Shown in pieces: positions 21,029 through 31,611 of a DNA stretch of 64,000 bases (positions are counted from its first letter, which is position 1; every line of letters starts with the position of its first letter). Source of the DNA: Bolinopsis microptera (lineage: Eukaryota; Ctenophora; Tentaculata; Lobata; Bolinopsidae); the NCBI RefSeq assembly GCF_026151205.1, contig NC_087083.1:11158944-11222943 (forward strand), read 5' to 3'. The position numbers and the translations under genes are program-made. The notes under the pieces are model-generated. The model worked only from the letters and a program-made list of their open reading frames with translations, had not been told where the DNA came from and did no database searches.

Positions 21029-22634
21029 ACCACTGCTGACTGCCACTGAATTAGATTTACTATAATCGCTCACCACTGCCACTGAATTAGAGTTACTATA
21101 GACGTCGCTCACCACTGCCACTAAATTAGAGTTACTATGGTCGCTCACCACTGCCACTGAATTAGAGTTACTATAGTCGCTCACCACTGCCACTGAATTA
21201 GAGTTACTATAGTCGCTCACCACTGCCACTGAATTAGAGTTACTATTGTCGCTCACCACTGCCACTGAATTAGAGTTACTACAGTCGCTCACCACTGCCA
21301 CTGAATTAGAGTTACTATAGTCGCTCACCACTGCCACTGAATTAGAGTTACTATAGTTGCTCACCACTGCCACTGAATTAGAGTTACTATAGTCGCTCAC
21401 CACTGCCACTGAATTAGAGTTACTATAGTTGCTCACCACTGCCAAGTGCCACTGAATTAGAGTTGCTATAGTCGCTCACCACTGCCACTGAATTAGAGTT
21501 ACTATAGTCGCTCACCACTGCCACTAAATTAAAGTTACTATGGTCGCTCACCACTGCCACTGAATTAGAGTTACTATAGTCGCTCACCACTGCCACTGAA
21601 TTAGAGTTATTATAGTCGCTCACCACTGCCACTGAATTAGAGTTACTATAGTCGCTCACCACTGCCACTGAATTAGAGTTACTATAGTCGCTCACCACTG
21701 CCACTGAATTATAGTTACTATAGTCGCCCACCACTGCCACTGAATTAGAGTTACTATAGTCGCTCAACACTCCCACTAAATTAAGGTTATTGTAGTCGCT
21801 CACCACTGCCACTGAATTAGAGTTACTATAGTCGCTCACCACTGCCACTGAATTAGAGTTACTATAGTCGCTCACCACTGCCACTGAATTAGAGTTACTA
21901 TAGTCGCCCACCACTGCCACTGAATTAGAGTTACTATAGTCGCTCAACGCTGCCACTGAATTAGAGTTACTATAGTCGCTCACCACTGCCACTGAATTAG
22001 AGTTATTGTAGTCGCTCACCACTGCCACTGAATTAGAGTTACTATAGTCGCTCAACACTGCCACTAAATTAAGGTTATTGTAGTCGCTCACCACTGCCAC
22101 TGAATTAGAGTTACTATAGTCGCTCACCACTGCCACTGAATAAGAGTTACTATAATAGTCGCTCACCACTGCCACTGAATTAGAGTTACTATAGTCGCTC
22201 ACCACTGCCACTGAATTAGAGTTGCTATAGTCGCTCACCACTGCCACTGAATTAGAGTTACTATAGTCGCTCACCACTGCCACTGAATAAGAGTTACTTT
22301 AGTCGCTCACCACTGCCACTAAATTAGAGTTACTATAGTCGCTCACCACTGCCACTGAATTAGAGTTACTATAGTCGCTCACCACTGCCACTGAATTAGA
22401 GTTATTATAGTCGCTCACCACTGCCACTGAATTAGAGTTACTATAGACGTCGCTCACCACTGCCACTAAATTAGAGTTACTATGGTCGCTCACCACTGCC
22501 ACTGAATTAGAGTTACTATAGTCGCTCACCACTGCCACTGAATTAGAGTTACTATAGTCGCTCACCACTGCCACTGAATTAGAGTTACTATTGTCGCTCA
22601 CCACTGCCACTGAATTAAGGTTATTGTAGTTCGG
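21029..22634. repeat. 36-bp satellite, about 44 units
   Basis: The unit contains GCTCACCACTGCCACTGAAT and TAGAGTTACTATAGTC. Because 36 is divisible by three, the minus strand reads a 12-residue repeat (SDYSNSNSVAVV) over long stretches. The frame is broken by occasional insertions, for example GACGT near 21104 and 22446. Those two insertions and their neighbours are shared, indicating a block duplication of about 1.34 kb. I do not regard it as coding. Confidence 0.96.
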
Positions 22635-23369
22635 TGCAGATATGAGATTATAGATCATTTCTAATTTCTACCAGTAAAGAGCTGAAAGAAGGACTTGTAA
22701 TGTAGGAGCTGTATCTCTCTGTTATTATTTAACTGTCACATTTCAATAGATGTGGATACTGGCGGGGAGGTGATAATTGTTTGTTTACATTAATAGTGAG
22801 CACATGTTAAGCAGGCTGAGGAGGTGATCATTGTTTGTTTACATTTTAGGTCGAGCACATGTTAAGCAGGCTGATGAGGTGATACATATTTTGTATTATA
22901 GAAGGCTTGTAACACTTGTAACGCCTTCTTGTTACCCCCCTTTGAGGGCCCCGAATTAATTTCTGAACGAAAGCTCAAAAATAACCGAGAAATCGACCTT
23001 CTTATTAACTCATTTTGATGACCGTTTCTAACCTAAAATTGCACGAAAAATCGATTTAGCTAGGTTTCAAAACCTATAAACACTTCCTTATCCCTCAAAA
23101 TTGATGTTTTATAGTTTAGAATGCGAGCAACAAGCAACATATATTTTGATCCTTCGGTTCTACTGCAGCTCTTGACCTAGGGCTGAAACCGAAAGATCGA
23201 GGCAATCCTCACCTTAACTGATCGAACTTGAGCGAAGAGCAGAGTACAACAAAACACAGCAGGTAAGTCATTTTGGTGACTGTTCCTCACCTGTACAACG
23301 TTGCACGAGAAATCGATTTAAGTTGGTTTTACAACCCAATAACGCTTCCCTATTCCTAAAATTTTTGTG

Positions 23370-23636
23370 TTACTCAAACAAAGAACATGATGATTCTGCA
23401 AAGAACAAGGAGATCATCTCGTTAACAACTTGAACAGGTTCTATCACAATTTTCAGAGCAGAGCACGATAGCAAAGTCAAAAGAAACAAAATAAAGGTAG
23501 GTAACCAACACAATGATATAACAATCACAATAACAACTGAATTAAATTTATTCGGACGACGGGCAGCCCTGATGTGCTCCGTGATCCTGACCAATTGTAA
23601 AAGAGGTGCTATGTCACGTGACGCAGATCCGTCCAA
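23370..23636 (-). pseudogene. GPCR TM6-like fragment, left-arm copy
   Basis: This is the mirror copy of the frame at 24486-24755. It contains RITEHIRAARRPNKFNSVV, then a hydrophobic stretch with the signature ISLCWLPTF. It lacks the Tyr codon found in the right arm and differs at its end because of a 4-bp deletion (ESSCSLFE in place of the right-arm tail). Rhodopsin-family receptors have CWxP in helix 6, preceded by a basic cytoplasmic end, as here. There is no ATG start (the frame opens at TTG after a stop) and no NPxxY of helix 7. It is therefore at most one exon. Confidence 0.4.
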
Positions 23637-24044
23637 TCACAAACAGGAAGAGTGAGCAGAGGGACATTATATCGTATGTTTACCTTTCTTATCTGTTCAC
23701 TCGAAATATGAGATTTTTCTGAACGGGCCCCTAACACTAACAGTTAAAACCAACTTAAATCGTATTTATATTTTTGTATGCTGATTGTGAATCACCCAAC
23801 TGATGCTCCTCTGGCGAGATAACATGCTATGACCTATGATTTCTAATTTCTCGTTAAGGTTTCAGCATATGCTTAAGTTAGAAATCGGGTTTGTGTTAGG
23901 GTTAGGGTCATAATTGTGGGTGGTTAAGGTTTCAGAGCCATCTAGAGAACGTGTTGAAACGTCACGTATCAGTTGAGTGTAGAGTGATTAATCATCGTCC
24001 GGTTAGTTAAGAATAAGCGGAATAAAAAGCGAATTAAATTTCAG

Positions 24045-24295
24045 GAGTTACACTTACACTTAACATCCCAGCGGGGATGTGGGGCAAGACTCAGTTCACG
24101 CCGGAAGAAGTAGCAGCCAGCAGAAAAGTCAGCATCGCCCGCATCCACGTGGAACGCTCCATTGGCTATCTGAAGCGGTACAAGATTTTGGGAAACAAAG
24201 TTGTGGCGAAGATGTTGCCTTATCTCAGCGACATCGCATTCGTGTGTGCCCAACTTGTCAATTTGAACCCTTTTTTTAAGGGAGGTGGACAGTGA
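24045..24295 (+). pseudogene. C-terminal fragment of a DDE_Tnp_4 transposase
   Basis: Downstream of a good acceptor (AAATTTCAG, ending 24044) the frame reads LTLNIPAGMWGKTQFTPEEV, then SRKVSIARIHVERSIGYLKR, ending with CAQLVNLNPFF before TGA. This pattern is the C-terminal block of the DDE superfamily endonuclease 4 family (PIF/Harbinger, ISL2EU and IS4EU-like elements). The Glu of HVER is the third catalytic acid. The two catalytic aspartates and any N-terminal DNA-binding or THAP domain are absent. The fragment sits in the unpaired centre of the inverted-repeat element, so it is probably the remains of that element's own transposase. The element must now depend on a complete relative. Confidence 0.85.
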
Positions 24296-24440
24296 TTTTA
24301 AAAAAATGACCAGGTCTACTTAAATAACTACAAAATTATGTTAATGTTCTGTTCTGACTGGACAATAAGCACTACAGTCAGTTGGGGGAGAGACCAACAC
24401 ACTATCAAGATTGTTTGACTATCGTAAACAACCCCCACCC

Positions 24441-24460
24441 TCCCCCCCCCCCCCCCCCCC
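24441..24460. repeat. Poly(C) tract at the inner arm border
   Basis: Nineteen or more cytosines directly precede the inner end of the right arm. The left arm has no matching poly(G). Tract length in the assembly is unreliable. Confidence 0.85.
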
Positions 24461-24485
24461 GTCTGCTGACTATTCCTGTTTGTGA

Positions 24486-24755
24486 TTGGACGGATCTGCG
24501 TCACGTGACATAGCACCTCTTTTACAATTGGTCAGGATCACGGAGCACATCAGGGCTGCCCGTCGTCCGAATAAATTTAATTCAGTTGTTTATATTGTGA
24601 TTGTTATATCATTGTGTTGGTTACCTACCTTTATTTTGTTTCTTTTGACTTTGCTATCGTGCTCTGCTCTGAAAATTGTGATAGAACCTGTTCAAGTTGT
24701 TAACGAGATGATCTCCTTGTTCTTTCGTTGCAGAATCATCATGTTCTTTGTTTGA
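24486..24755 (+). pseudogene. GPCR TM6-like fragment, right-arm copy
   Basis: After a possible acceptor (ACAATTGGTCAG) the frame reads ITEHIRAARRPNKFNSVVY, a hydrophobic helix with VISLCWLPTFILF, then KIVIEPVQVVNEMISLFF and a stop soon after. CWLP with a basic approach, followed by a short loop and another hydrophobic start, is the layout of helix 6, loop 3 and early helix 7 in rhodopsin-like receptors. NPxxY is missing. The frame opens after a stop with no ATG. A captured host exon is the simplest reading; a chance hydrophobic frame cannot be excluded. Its presence in both arms shows it was there before the arms were duplicated. Confidence 0.42.
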
Positions 24756-25383
24756 GTAACACAAAAATTTTAGGAATAGGGAAGCGTTATTGGGCTGTAA
24801 AACCAACTTAAATCGATTTCTCGTGCAACGTTGTACAGGTGAGGAACAGTCACCAAAATAACTTACCTGCTGTGTTTTGTTGTACTCTGCTCTTCGCTCA
24901 AGTTCGATCAGTTAAGGTGAGGATTGCCTCGATCTTTCGGTTTCAGCCCTAGGTCAAGAGCTGCAGTAGAACCGAAGGATCAAAATATATGTTGCTTGTT
25001 GCTCGCATTCTAAACTATAAAACATCAATTTTGAGGGATAAGGAAGTGTTTATAGGTTCTGAAACCTAGCTAAATCGATTTTTCGTGCAATTTTAGGTTA
25101 GAAACGGTCATCAAAATGAGTTAATAAGAAGGTCGATTTCTCGGTTATTTTTGAGCTTTCGTTCAGAAATTAATTCGGGGCCCTCAAAGGGGGGTAACAA
25201 GAAGGCGTTACAAGTGTTACAAGCCTTCTATAATACAAAATATGTATCACCTCATCAGCCTGCTTAACATGTGCTCGACCTAAAATGTAAACAAACAATG
25301 ATCACCTCCTCAGCCTGCTTAACATGTGCTCACTATTAATGTAAACAAACAATTATCACCTCCCCGCCAGTATCCACATCTAT

Positions 25384-26395
25384 TAGATGGTCGTGCCACT
25401 CTTCAATAAATTTGGTTGATTCCTGATGAACAATCCGTCGCAATCGCAAATATAAATTTCCCGATGTAAACATGCATCATGGTATTTTAGCAACAATCTT
25501 TTACTGTCGGCATGAGGAGTTAGCTAGAAACTAATAACTTTCAAGCGGTGTCTAGTAAATCTTACCAGACGCACTCCCATCAGTCAAGACGTTCGCCGAT
25601 AATACTAGACATAATATGATATATTGCGATGGGCGGAAATTCACAATTTGTTCAGGAAGAATGAGATATTGTCGGCGCATGCAATGTTCTTAACCTTCAT
25701 TAGTTTGTTCTTGTGTACCTTCTGTTTGATCTCTTGTCTAACTACTCATTGATAAGTTTCCGCCGTTAACCAATAAGAGAGGACACTGATTTTTCTCATT
25801 TAGCTTGAATAAGTGAAGCCTTATTACTGGTAACTCTCTTTAGAATTTTTACAAATTGTGACTACTTGTCATATTAGAGCTCAGGATGTTAGGCGTTTGT
25901 TTAACGTCCATTTTTATAATCGATACAATATTAAAATATTAAAGACCCAATGTTATTATGTTAATTTCAAAAAATCGAATGCCCCTTAGAAGAAGATGAA
26001 ATTAAAATCATTCCTCGTTAGATTCCCTACACAATATAATCACTAATTCTTTCCGGAAACGGAATAATGAACCTAATCCCGGTCGACCCTTGAAGAGTTG
26101 ATAGAAAGAACACAATGAACACTTGATGATCCACTGATATATTGCATACCGTCTAGGATACACTTAACAAAGTTTCTCTTCTATTTATTTCCTAAATGTA
26201 CGTGAAATATACGTGTAAAATACGTGTAAAATTCACATCACGGTCCTTATTTTTTACTCACCATTTTTTTGACATGAAAAGTTATACGTCACATTTTAAC
26301 AATGAACATAATATTAAGTTACACGTTTTGTGACACTATACATATATTGCACTTTTTACTGACAACTCATGCATGACCGGGGAGGAGGGGATAAC
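25384..26395. other. Intron-like DNA
   Basis: AT-rich sequence with no array. A possible donor (GTCTG-GTAAGA by complement, near 25566) exists, but I could not pair it with an acceptor in a compatible phase. Confidence 0.4.
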
Positions 26396-26399
26396 TCAC

Positions 26400-26420
26400 C
26401 ATGTCCAGTCGCTGCTGTTC
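26400..26420 (-). CDS. 21-nt microexon of the split gene (EQQRLDM)
   Basis: The acceptor is TATTAAATGCAG and the donor is ATG-GTGAGT. Seven codons in phase 0 read EQQRLDM. It is one of a set of very short exons, each encoding a variant of E(K/Q)QR followed by an acidic residue. Such a short exon is credible only because the neighbours have the same pattern and phase. Confidence 0.55.
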
Positions 26421-26867
26421 CTGCATTTAATATTATAATAAAGGTCTGGTGTTGAACATTCATTATTACCATTACATCATGGTTCCGATACATAACGTCA
26501 GTAATACTAACTAATTCAATATTGAGATATTGCACTAATTCAATATTGAGATATTGCATAGGATCATGAAACCCATTCTCTGCTAAGAATATCACCTTTT
26601 AGGGTGTGATATGTAATGGAGAGGCTGAGACGTGGTGTACATAGACGTTGGTGATAGTGGGAAGGTTATCCATTTCATAAATAAGTATTGAGTAAGTATA
26701 TACTATATAATAAATACTCTTTATGAGGTCTCCCTGACCCTAGTTTGATACTTTGAGAGAAGGTATTGCCTGGTCCCACCATTACCAACGTCTACACTGT
26801 GGAGCTAGTTGAAAGTAGTACACACAGGTCAATAGCAGGTACAACATAAAGAGGTGATCGTATTGTA

Positions 26868-27135
26868 ACTATACGAGATAGAACGTTAAAGTACGACTAC
26901 GATCACGAGATAGAAAGTTAAAGTACGACTACGATCACGAGATAGAACGTTAAAGTACGACTACGATCACGAGATAGAACGTTAAAGTACGACTACGATC
27001 ACGAGATAGCACGTTAAAGTACGACTACGATCACGAGATAGAACGTTAAAGTACGACTACGATCACGAGATAGAACGTTAAAGTACGACTACGATCACGA
27101 GATAGCACGTTAAAGTACGACTACGATCACGAGAT
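26868..27135. repeat. 32-bp minisatellite, about 8 units
   Basis: The unit contains ACGAGATAGAACGTTAAAGT and ACGACTACGATC. The last six units follow an AACG-AACG-CACG pattern, a 96-bp block repeated twice. The array ends about 33 bp from a microexon. Confidence 0.95.
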
Positions 27136-27167
27136 TTACACCACCTCACAGATATCACGTGACTTAC

Positions 27168-27191
27168 CCACAGTTCCTCGCGTTGCTTCTC
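27168..27191 (-). CDS. 24-nt microexon of the split gene (EKQREELW)
   Basis: The acceptor is TTTGACTTTAG and the donor is TGG-GTAAGT. Eight codons in phase 0 read EKQREELW. The acceptor (GACTTTAG-GAGAA(A/G)CAA) is nearly identical to that of the microexon at 27519-27539, so the intron border was duplicated along with the exon. Confidence 0.6.
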
Positions 27192-27518
27192 CTAAAGTCA
27201 AATCAGTAAGTTAAACGTTTTTGTATCACTAACATGTTGGTCAATTGATCGGTTAATCATCAATAACTTCTATATAATCGATAGATATTACAGTATCATC
27301 AGAGAGGACGTTATATGTAGCGATATGGCTCTATTACTTCTTTATCTTATTAATCAAAACTTGGAGTTGTTTACGAAAACCTGGGCTAATTCTCTAACTG
27401 GTTAAATAGCTTGTAGCGGTCACTTACGTAGCATGGAAAATACACAATGTTTTCTGACATGAAGCAAATGAGCACTATTACGCTTTTTGGGATAAATTAT
27501 ACACGGTTTTTGGCTTAC

Positions 27519-27539
27519 CATCTCCGCTCTTTGTTTCTC
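27519..27539 (-). CDS. 21-nt microexon of the split gene (EKQRAEM)
   Basis: The acceptor is ACGACTTTAG and the donor is ATG-GTAAGC. Seven codons in phase 0 read EKQRAEM. It shares its exon start and upstream border with 27168-27191 and its ATG-GT(A/G)AG end with 26400-26420 and 27653-27701. Confidence 0.62.
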
Positions 27540-27652
27540 CTAAAGTCGTGTAAAAGATATAAGACATGGAGTGTAGATACATGCTTCACATGATGATAAT
27601 GGTAATGCAGCTATCAACATGGTAATAAATAAGAAGTCAAGGAATTACTTAC

Positions 27653-27701
27653 CATTTCTTTTTGCTGCTTCTTTAGCGCTTTCTTCTTCCTCTTCTCCTC
27701 T
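27653..27701 (-). CDS. 49-nt exon of the split gene
   Basis: The acceptor is TTGATTATTGCAG and the donor is AAATG-GTAAGT. The first base completes a split codon (phase 2), and the rest reads EEKRKKKALKKQQKEM when joined to the exon at 28051-28163. The lysine run could serve as a nuclear-localisation signal; that is inference. It ends in phase 0, as the following microexons require. Confidence 0.65.
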
Positions 27702-28050
27702 CTGCAATAATCAAAGTCAAGTTATTTAGTTAAAACTTTCCTCAATGTTTAAAATCTGATGGGAATATTTTGGCTCCTTTTTAAACCCTTCCCGACTTTT
27801 TGACTCGCCTCCACCCCGATAGTAATCAATTCGTTCGTCAAGGATCTAATTTCAATATTTCAATGAACCCTTAACATGCATAATCTGCATAATGTTTAAA
27901 AAGAGGTTAATATTAACAATGGACTGAAATCGTAGGTGATGATATTATGGGCTCAACCAAAAGAAAGAAAGCCAACATTATAAAATCCTCATAAATTAAT
28001 GATTATGATAATTATGATAATTTGCCCTTAATTCCTCCTGATTAACTTAC

Positions 28051-28163
28051 TCCTCATTTTCAACTGAGTTGAGTCTACTGGGTTGATTTCTACTATTTTT
28101 CCTGATAGCAGTCCGATGATAGGAAAGTCGAGCAGAACGGGCCGCTCTGGCAGCATGCATCTT
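28051..28163 (-). CDS. 113-nt exon of the split gene (MHAARAARSAR...)
   Basis: The acceptor is TTGCTCTCTCTCTGAAG, with a good pyrimidine tract; a start three bases further in is equally possible. The donor is GAGGA-GTAAGT. It reads KMHAARAARSARLSYHRTAI, then RKNSRNQPSRLNSVENEE. It starts in phase 0 and ends in phase 2, matching the exon at 27653-27701. Its first residues are shared with the exon at 32973-33037 and the frame at 16794-17003, so it belongs to a duplicated exon family. Confidence 0.62.
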
Positions 28164-29025
28164 CTTCAGAGAGAGAGCAATTAAAAAGTATGCTATAGCC
28201 AGATCCCTGCCTCCAAAAAATAAATTTGAAAGCTTTATGAGCCTATCAGAATAGCAAAATATGGGTTAACCAATTTCTATCAATAATTGGAAAACCACTC
28301 AACCGAATATGATTCAGTAAAGTACTGTAATGTTTTTTAAGTCCTTAAATACATAGTATTTATAGTTGAGATGATAATCACATTTTCCACTATAAAAATC
28401 AAAACAAGGAACATTAATTTGGGTATTAGACACTCTGTACACAAGTACTGTGGCACGCACCATGAAAATAGGGCTCAAGTCTACCTTACTATAATAGTCT
28501 ATTGATTGAACTCAAGCAATAAGAAGCTATATAATATAACAAGGGAATAAAACGTTAAGTTCCTGAACAACGACGCTAATACAAAATGATGACTATACGG
28601 TACAATGGCTATAACAATTATAAAATTAGCAACCACAATAATAAGAGGACGAGTTAGCAGATTGTTTGCGGAGTTAGCAGCCCAACAATTCTTCTCCCCA
28701 GCCAGATGCTTAATTACTGACTTATTGCTCTTTATTGCATCTCTTCCTTACCTTAAATGGAGTCAATAATTTGAGTGATTGCGCAAATTACATTCGTTAA
28801 CCAATTACATACACAAGTGAGGACAGGAAAACAATAAGCTATATCTGTATATGTGTCTTTGTGTGTCCGGTCAAGCTGGAAATGTTGGAGAACATTAGCA
28901 AGGATAGGAACTTGGGGAATGGGCTAAGTGTTGGAGAACATAAGCAAGGATAGGAACTTGAGGAATGGGCTAAGTATGTAATTTAGTTGTTGAGAGTGAG
29001 ATAAGTTATGTAAAATGCTAAAGTG
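28164..29025. other. Intron-like DNA
   Basis: AT-rich sequence. A direct repeat of about 50 bp near 28878-28977 (GTTGGAGAACAT...AAGCAAGGATAGGAACTTG) is the only structure seen. Confidence 0.5.
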
Positions 29026-29029
29026 ACGC

Positions 29030-29390
29030 TGACAGAGTCATTGAAGAAGAGCATTGATGGCCGCTGCTAGAATGCTTAAGATGGCACTGAATATAAACTG
29101 GAAGCAGGACAAAACCAACAAAGAAGTCTATGGCAACCTGCCAAGAGCAACCATGAATAATTGCTTGCTACTTTGAGACACAATTCATGGAGTACTAGCC
29201 TACGAGCTGACACGGGTCAAAACGACACTGGAGAAATTGGAGGAAATGTGTTGGATAGAGTTCTGTGGAGACAACGCATCGAAAATCGGACGCTGAAGCC
29301 GCCCTAAGTCATGCTAAGTAGGTCAAGATCGAGGTAGGACCTGTCGTGATATCATGGATCGCTTAGGTTCCACCAGGATCTGGTAGTCCT
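29030..29390 (+). pseudogene. Decayed C-terminal end of a non-LTR reverse transcriptase
   Basis: The plus strand at about 29087-29155 reads KMALNINWKQDKTNKEVYGN, then LPRAT. This is the post-catalytic region found after the reverse-transcriptase domain in many LINE-type elements. Later pieces in other frames (VETTHRKSDA and RDIMDRLG) continue the same tail with stops and frameshifts between them. No catalytic motif survives. The remnant runs straight into the 20-bp minisatellite at 29395. It is in the opposite orientation to the surrounding split gene. Confidence 0.6.
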
Positions 29391-29394
29391 CACA

Positions 29395-30975
29395 CTGGCC
29401 GTTGGGGCAGTGTGGTCGAGGTTGGGGTAATATGGTCGAGGTTGGGGTAATATGGTCGATTGGTCGAGGTTGGGGTAGTGTGGTCGAGGTTGGAGTAATG
29501 TGGTCGAGGTTGGGGTAATGTGGTCGAGGTTGGGGTAATGTGGTCGAGGTTGGGGTAGTGTGGTCGAGGTTGGGTAATGTGGTCGAGGTTGGGGTAATTT
29601 GGTCGAGGTTGGGGTAATATGGTCGAGGTTGGGGTAGTATAGTCGAGGTTGGGTTAGTGTGGTCAAGGTTGGGGTAGTGTGGTCGAGGTTGGGGTAGTCC
29701 GGTAGTGTGGTCGAGGTTGGAGTAATGTGGTCGTGATTGGGGTAATGTGGTCGAGGTTGGGGTAATGTGGGTCGAGGTTGGGGTAATGTGGTTGAGGTTG
29801 GCGTAATGTGGGTCGAGGTTAGGGTAAATGTGGTCGAGGTTGGATAGTGTGGTCGAGGTTGGGGTAATGTGGTCGAGGGTTGGGGTAATGTGGTCGAGGT
29901 TGGGGAAGTATGGTCGAGGTTGAGGTAGTGTGGTCGAGGTTGGGGTAGTGTGGTCGAGATTGGGGTAATGTGATCGAGTTGGGTATGGTGGTTGAGGTTG
30001 GGGTTAGTGTGTTGAGGTTGGGTAGTGTGGTCGAGTTGGTAATGTGCGAGGTTGGGGTAATGTGGTCCGGTAGTGTGGTCGAGGTTGGAGTAATGTGGTC
30101 GTGATTGGGGTAATGTGGTCGAGGTTGGGGTAATGTGGTCGTGATTGGGGTAATGTGGTCGAGGTTGGGGTAATGTGCTTGAGGTTGGGCTAATGTGGTC
30201 GAGGTTAGGGTAATGTGGTCGAGGTTGGGATAGTGTGGTCGAGGTTGGGGTAATGTGGTCGAGGTTGGGGTAATGTGGTCGGGGTTGGGGCAGTATGGTC
30301 GAGGTTGAGGTAGTGTGGTCGAGGTTGGGGTAATGTGGTCGAGGTTGGGGTAATGTGGTAGAGGTTGGGGTAGTGTGGTTGAGGTTGGGGTAGTGTGGTT
30401 GAGGTTGGGGTAGTGTGGTCGAGGTTGGGTAATGTGGTCGAGGTTGGGGTAATGTGGTCGAGGTTGGGGTAATGTGGTCGAGGTTGGGGTAGTGTGGTCG
30501 AGATTGGGGTAATGTGATCGAGGTTGGGGTAGTGTGGTTGAGGTTGGGTAGTGTGGGTGAGGTTGGGGTAGTGTGGTCGAGGTTGGGTAATGTGGTCGAG
30601 GTTGGGGTAATGTGTTCGAGGTTGGGGTAGTGTGGTCGAGATTGGGGTAATGTTGTCGAGGTTGGGGGAGTGTGGTCGAGGTTGGGTAATGTGGTCGAAG
30701 TTGGGGTAATGTGGTCGAAGTTGGGGTAATGTGGTTGAGGTTGGGGTAGTGTGGTCGAGGTTGGGGTAGTATGGTTGAGGTTTGGATAATACTGCAATAT
30801 AGTCGAGGTTGGGGTAATGTGGTCGAGGTTGGGGTAGTGTGGTCGAGGTTGGGGCAGTGTGGTCGAGGTTGGGGTAATGTGGTCGTGATTGGGGTAGTGT
30901 GGTCGAGGTTGGGGTAGTATGGTTGAGGTTTGGATAATACTGCAATATAGTCGAGGTTGGGGTAGTATGGTTGGT
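29395..30975. repeat. 20-bp minisatellite, about 78 units
   Basis: The unit is GGTTGGGGTAATGTGGTCGA, with TAGTG, TTGAG and other variants and frequent 1-bp losses. The three overlapping minus frames of 481, 392 and 246 codons (Pro/Thr-rich, PNLDHTTPTSTTLPQ type) are all by-products, because the complement lacks stops. An end block with GGATAATACTGCAATATAG occurs twice (30783 and 30933), 150 bp apart. The plus strand is rich in G-runs. Confidence 0.97.
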
Positions 30976-31611
30976 GATTCCTCAATTCCTCTGGCACAAA
31001 GAAAGCGGTGCTGTATATGTATATTTCCTATTTTAGCCTCAAAAAGAGGAGCACGTCTAGTTCAATATGTATGACATATAGGACAGCTTTCCTGAGGGGA
31101 GGGTTCTAGAGGTGACAACGAAAGAAAGACGTTCAATGTTTTGCTTAAACTAAACGAAATCCTCTTCTCCATAAAACATGTTACATACGATTCACTATAA
31201 AACAGATAACTGTAACTCAAATATTGCAAATCATTGGATGGGTTTTAATAAACTTGGACCAGGACAAGCATGACGCAGGATCTTTTAAAACGTGATAACG
31301 GTTTGTTAAACGAGTTTTAAAGACACAGATTCCTTCGACAATCTTCATTTTGCCTCCAACCACCCCTATGTGCATACAAAGAAGCATGCTCCCTACTCTT
31401 TAGCCAAGCGAATCGTAGGGGTCGTAACATCATAAAAGATGCAATCATCAAAGTCAAAAAGACGCCTTGAAGCGAATGATTGGCATAGTAAAGAAAAAGA
31501 CAAAGGGACAATATGAACACATCATCAACTTTAGTACTAATATTGACGGATGATACGGTCTAAGCTTCTTCGAAGGCAACGCGCGCCGGGTCAGTCCATT
31601 AACTTATTAAC
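30976..31611. other. Spacer between two arrays
   Basis: No exon with usable borders is found. The 67-codon minus frame at 31317-31520 lacks support. Confidence 0.4.

Larger units (their letters stand above)
22748..25381. mobile_element. 2.6-kb DNA transposon with about 0.9-kb inverted arms
   Basis: The left end AGATGTGGATACTGGCGGGG and the exact complement at the right end bound two arms of about 915 bp (22748-23661 and 24462-25381). The arms match over almost their full length, differing by a few small indels. Flanking AT (22746-22747 and 25382-25383) would be a 2-bp target duplication; TA is equally possible with the ends shifted by one base. The 0.8-kb centre holds a transposase tail. Both arms carry a receptor-like open frame. 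The palindromic layout resembles foldback or captured-fragment elements. It lies in an intron of the minus-strand split gene. Confidence 0.9.

Noticed and set aside
21017-22658. SNSNSVAVVSDY repeat proteins on the minus strand
   Set aside because: Frame preservation follows from the 36-bp unit length; insertions such as GACGT break it and no flanking exon exists.
23880-23935. GGGTTAGGGTCA as telomeric repeat
   Set aside because: A single short match is not an array.
25555-25605. Possible exon near a GTAAGA donor on the minus strand
   Set aside because: The only reading without a stop begins in phase 1, which does not match the neighbouring exons of the split gene.
29352-30997. Pro/Thr-rich frames of 481, 392 and 246 codons, mucin-like
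   Set aside because: All are readings of one 20-bp minisatellite in different frames, and the longest runs into LINE-derived sequence. Indels change the frame repeatedly.
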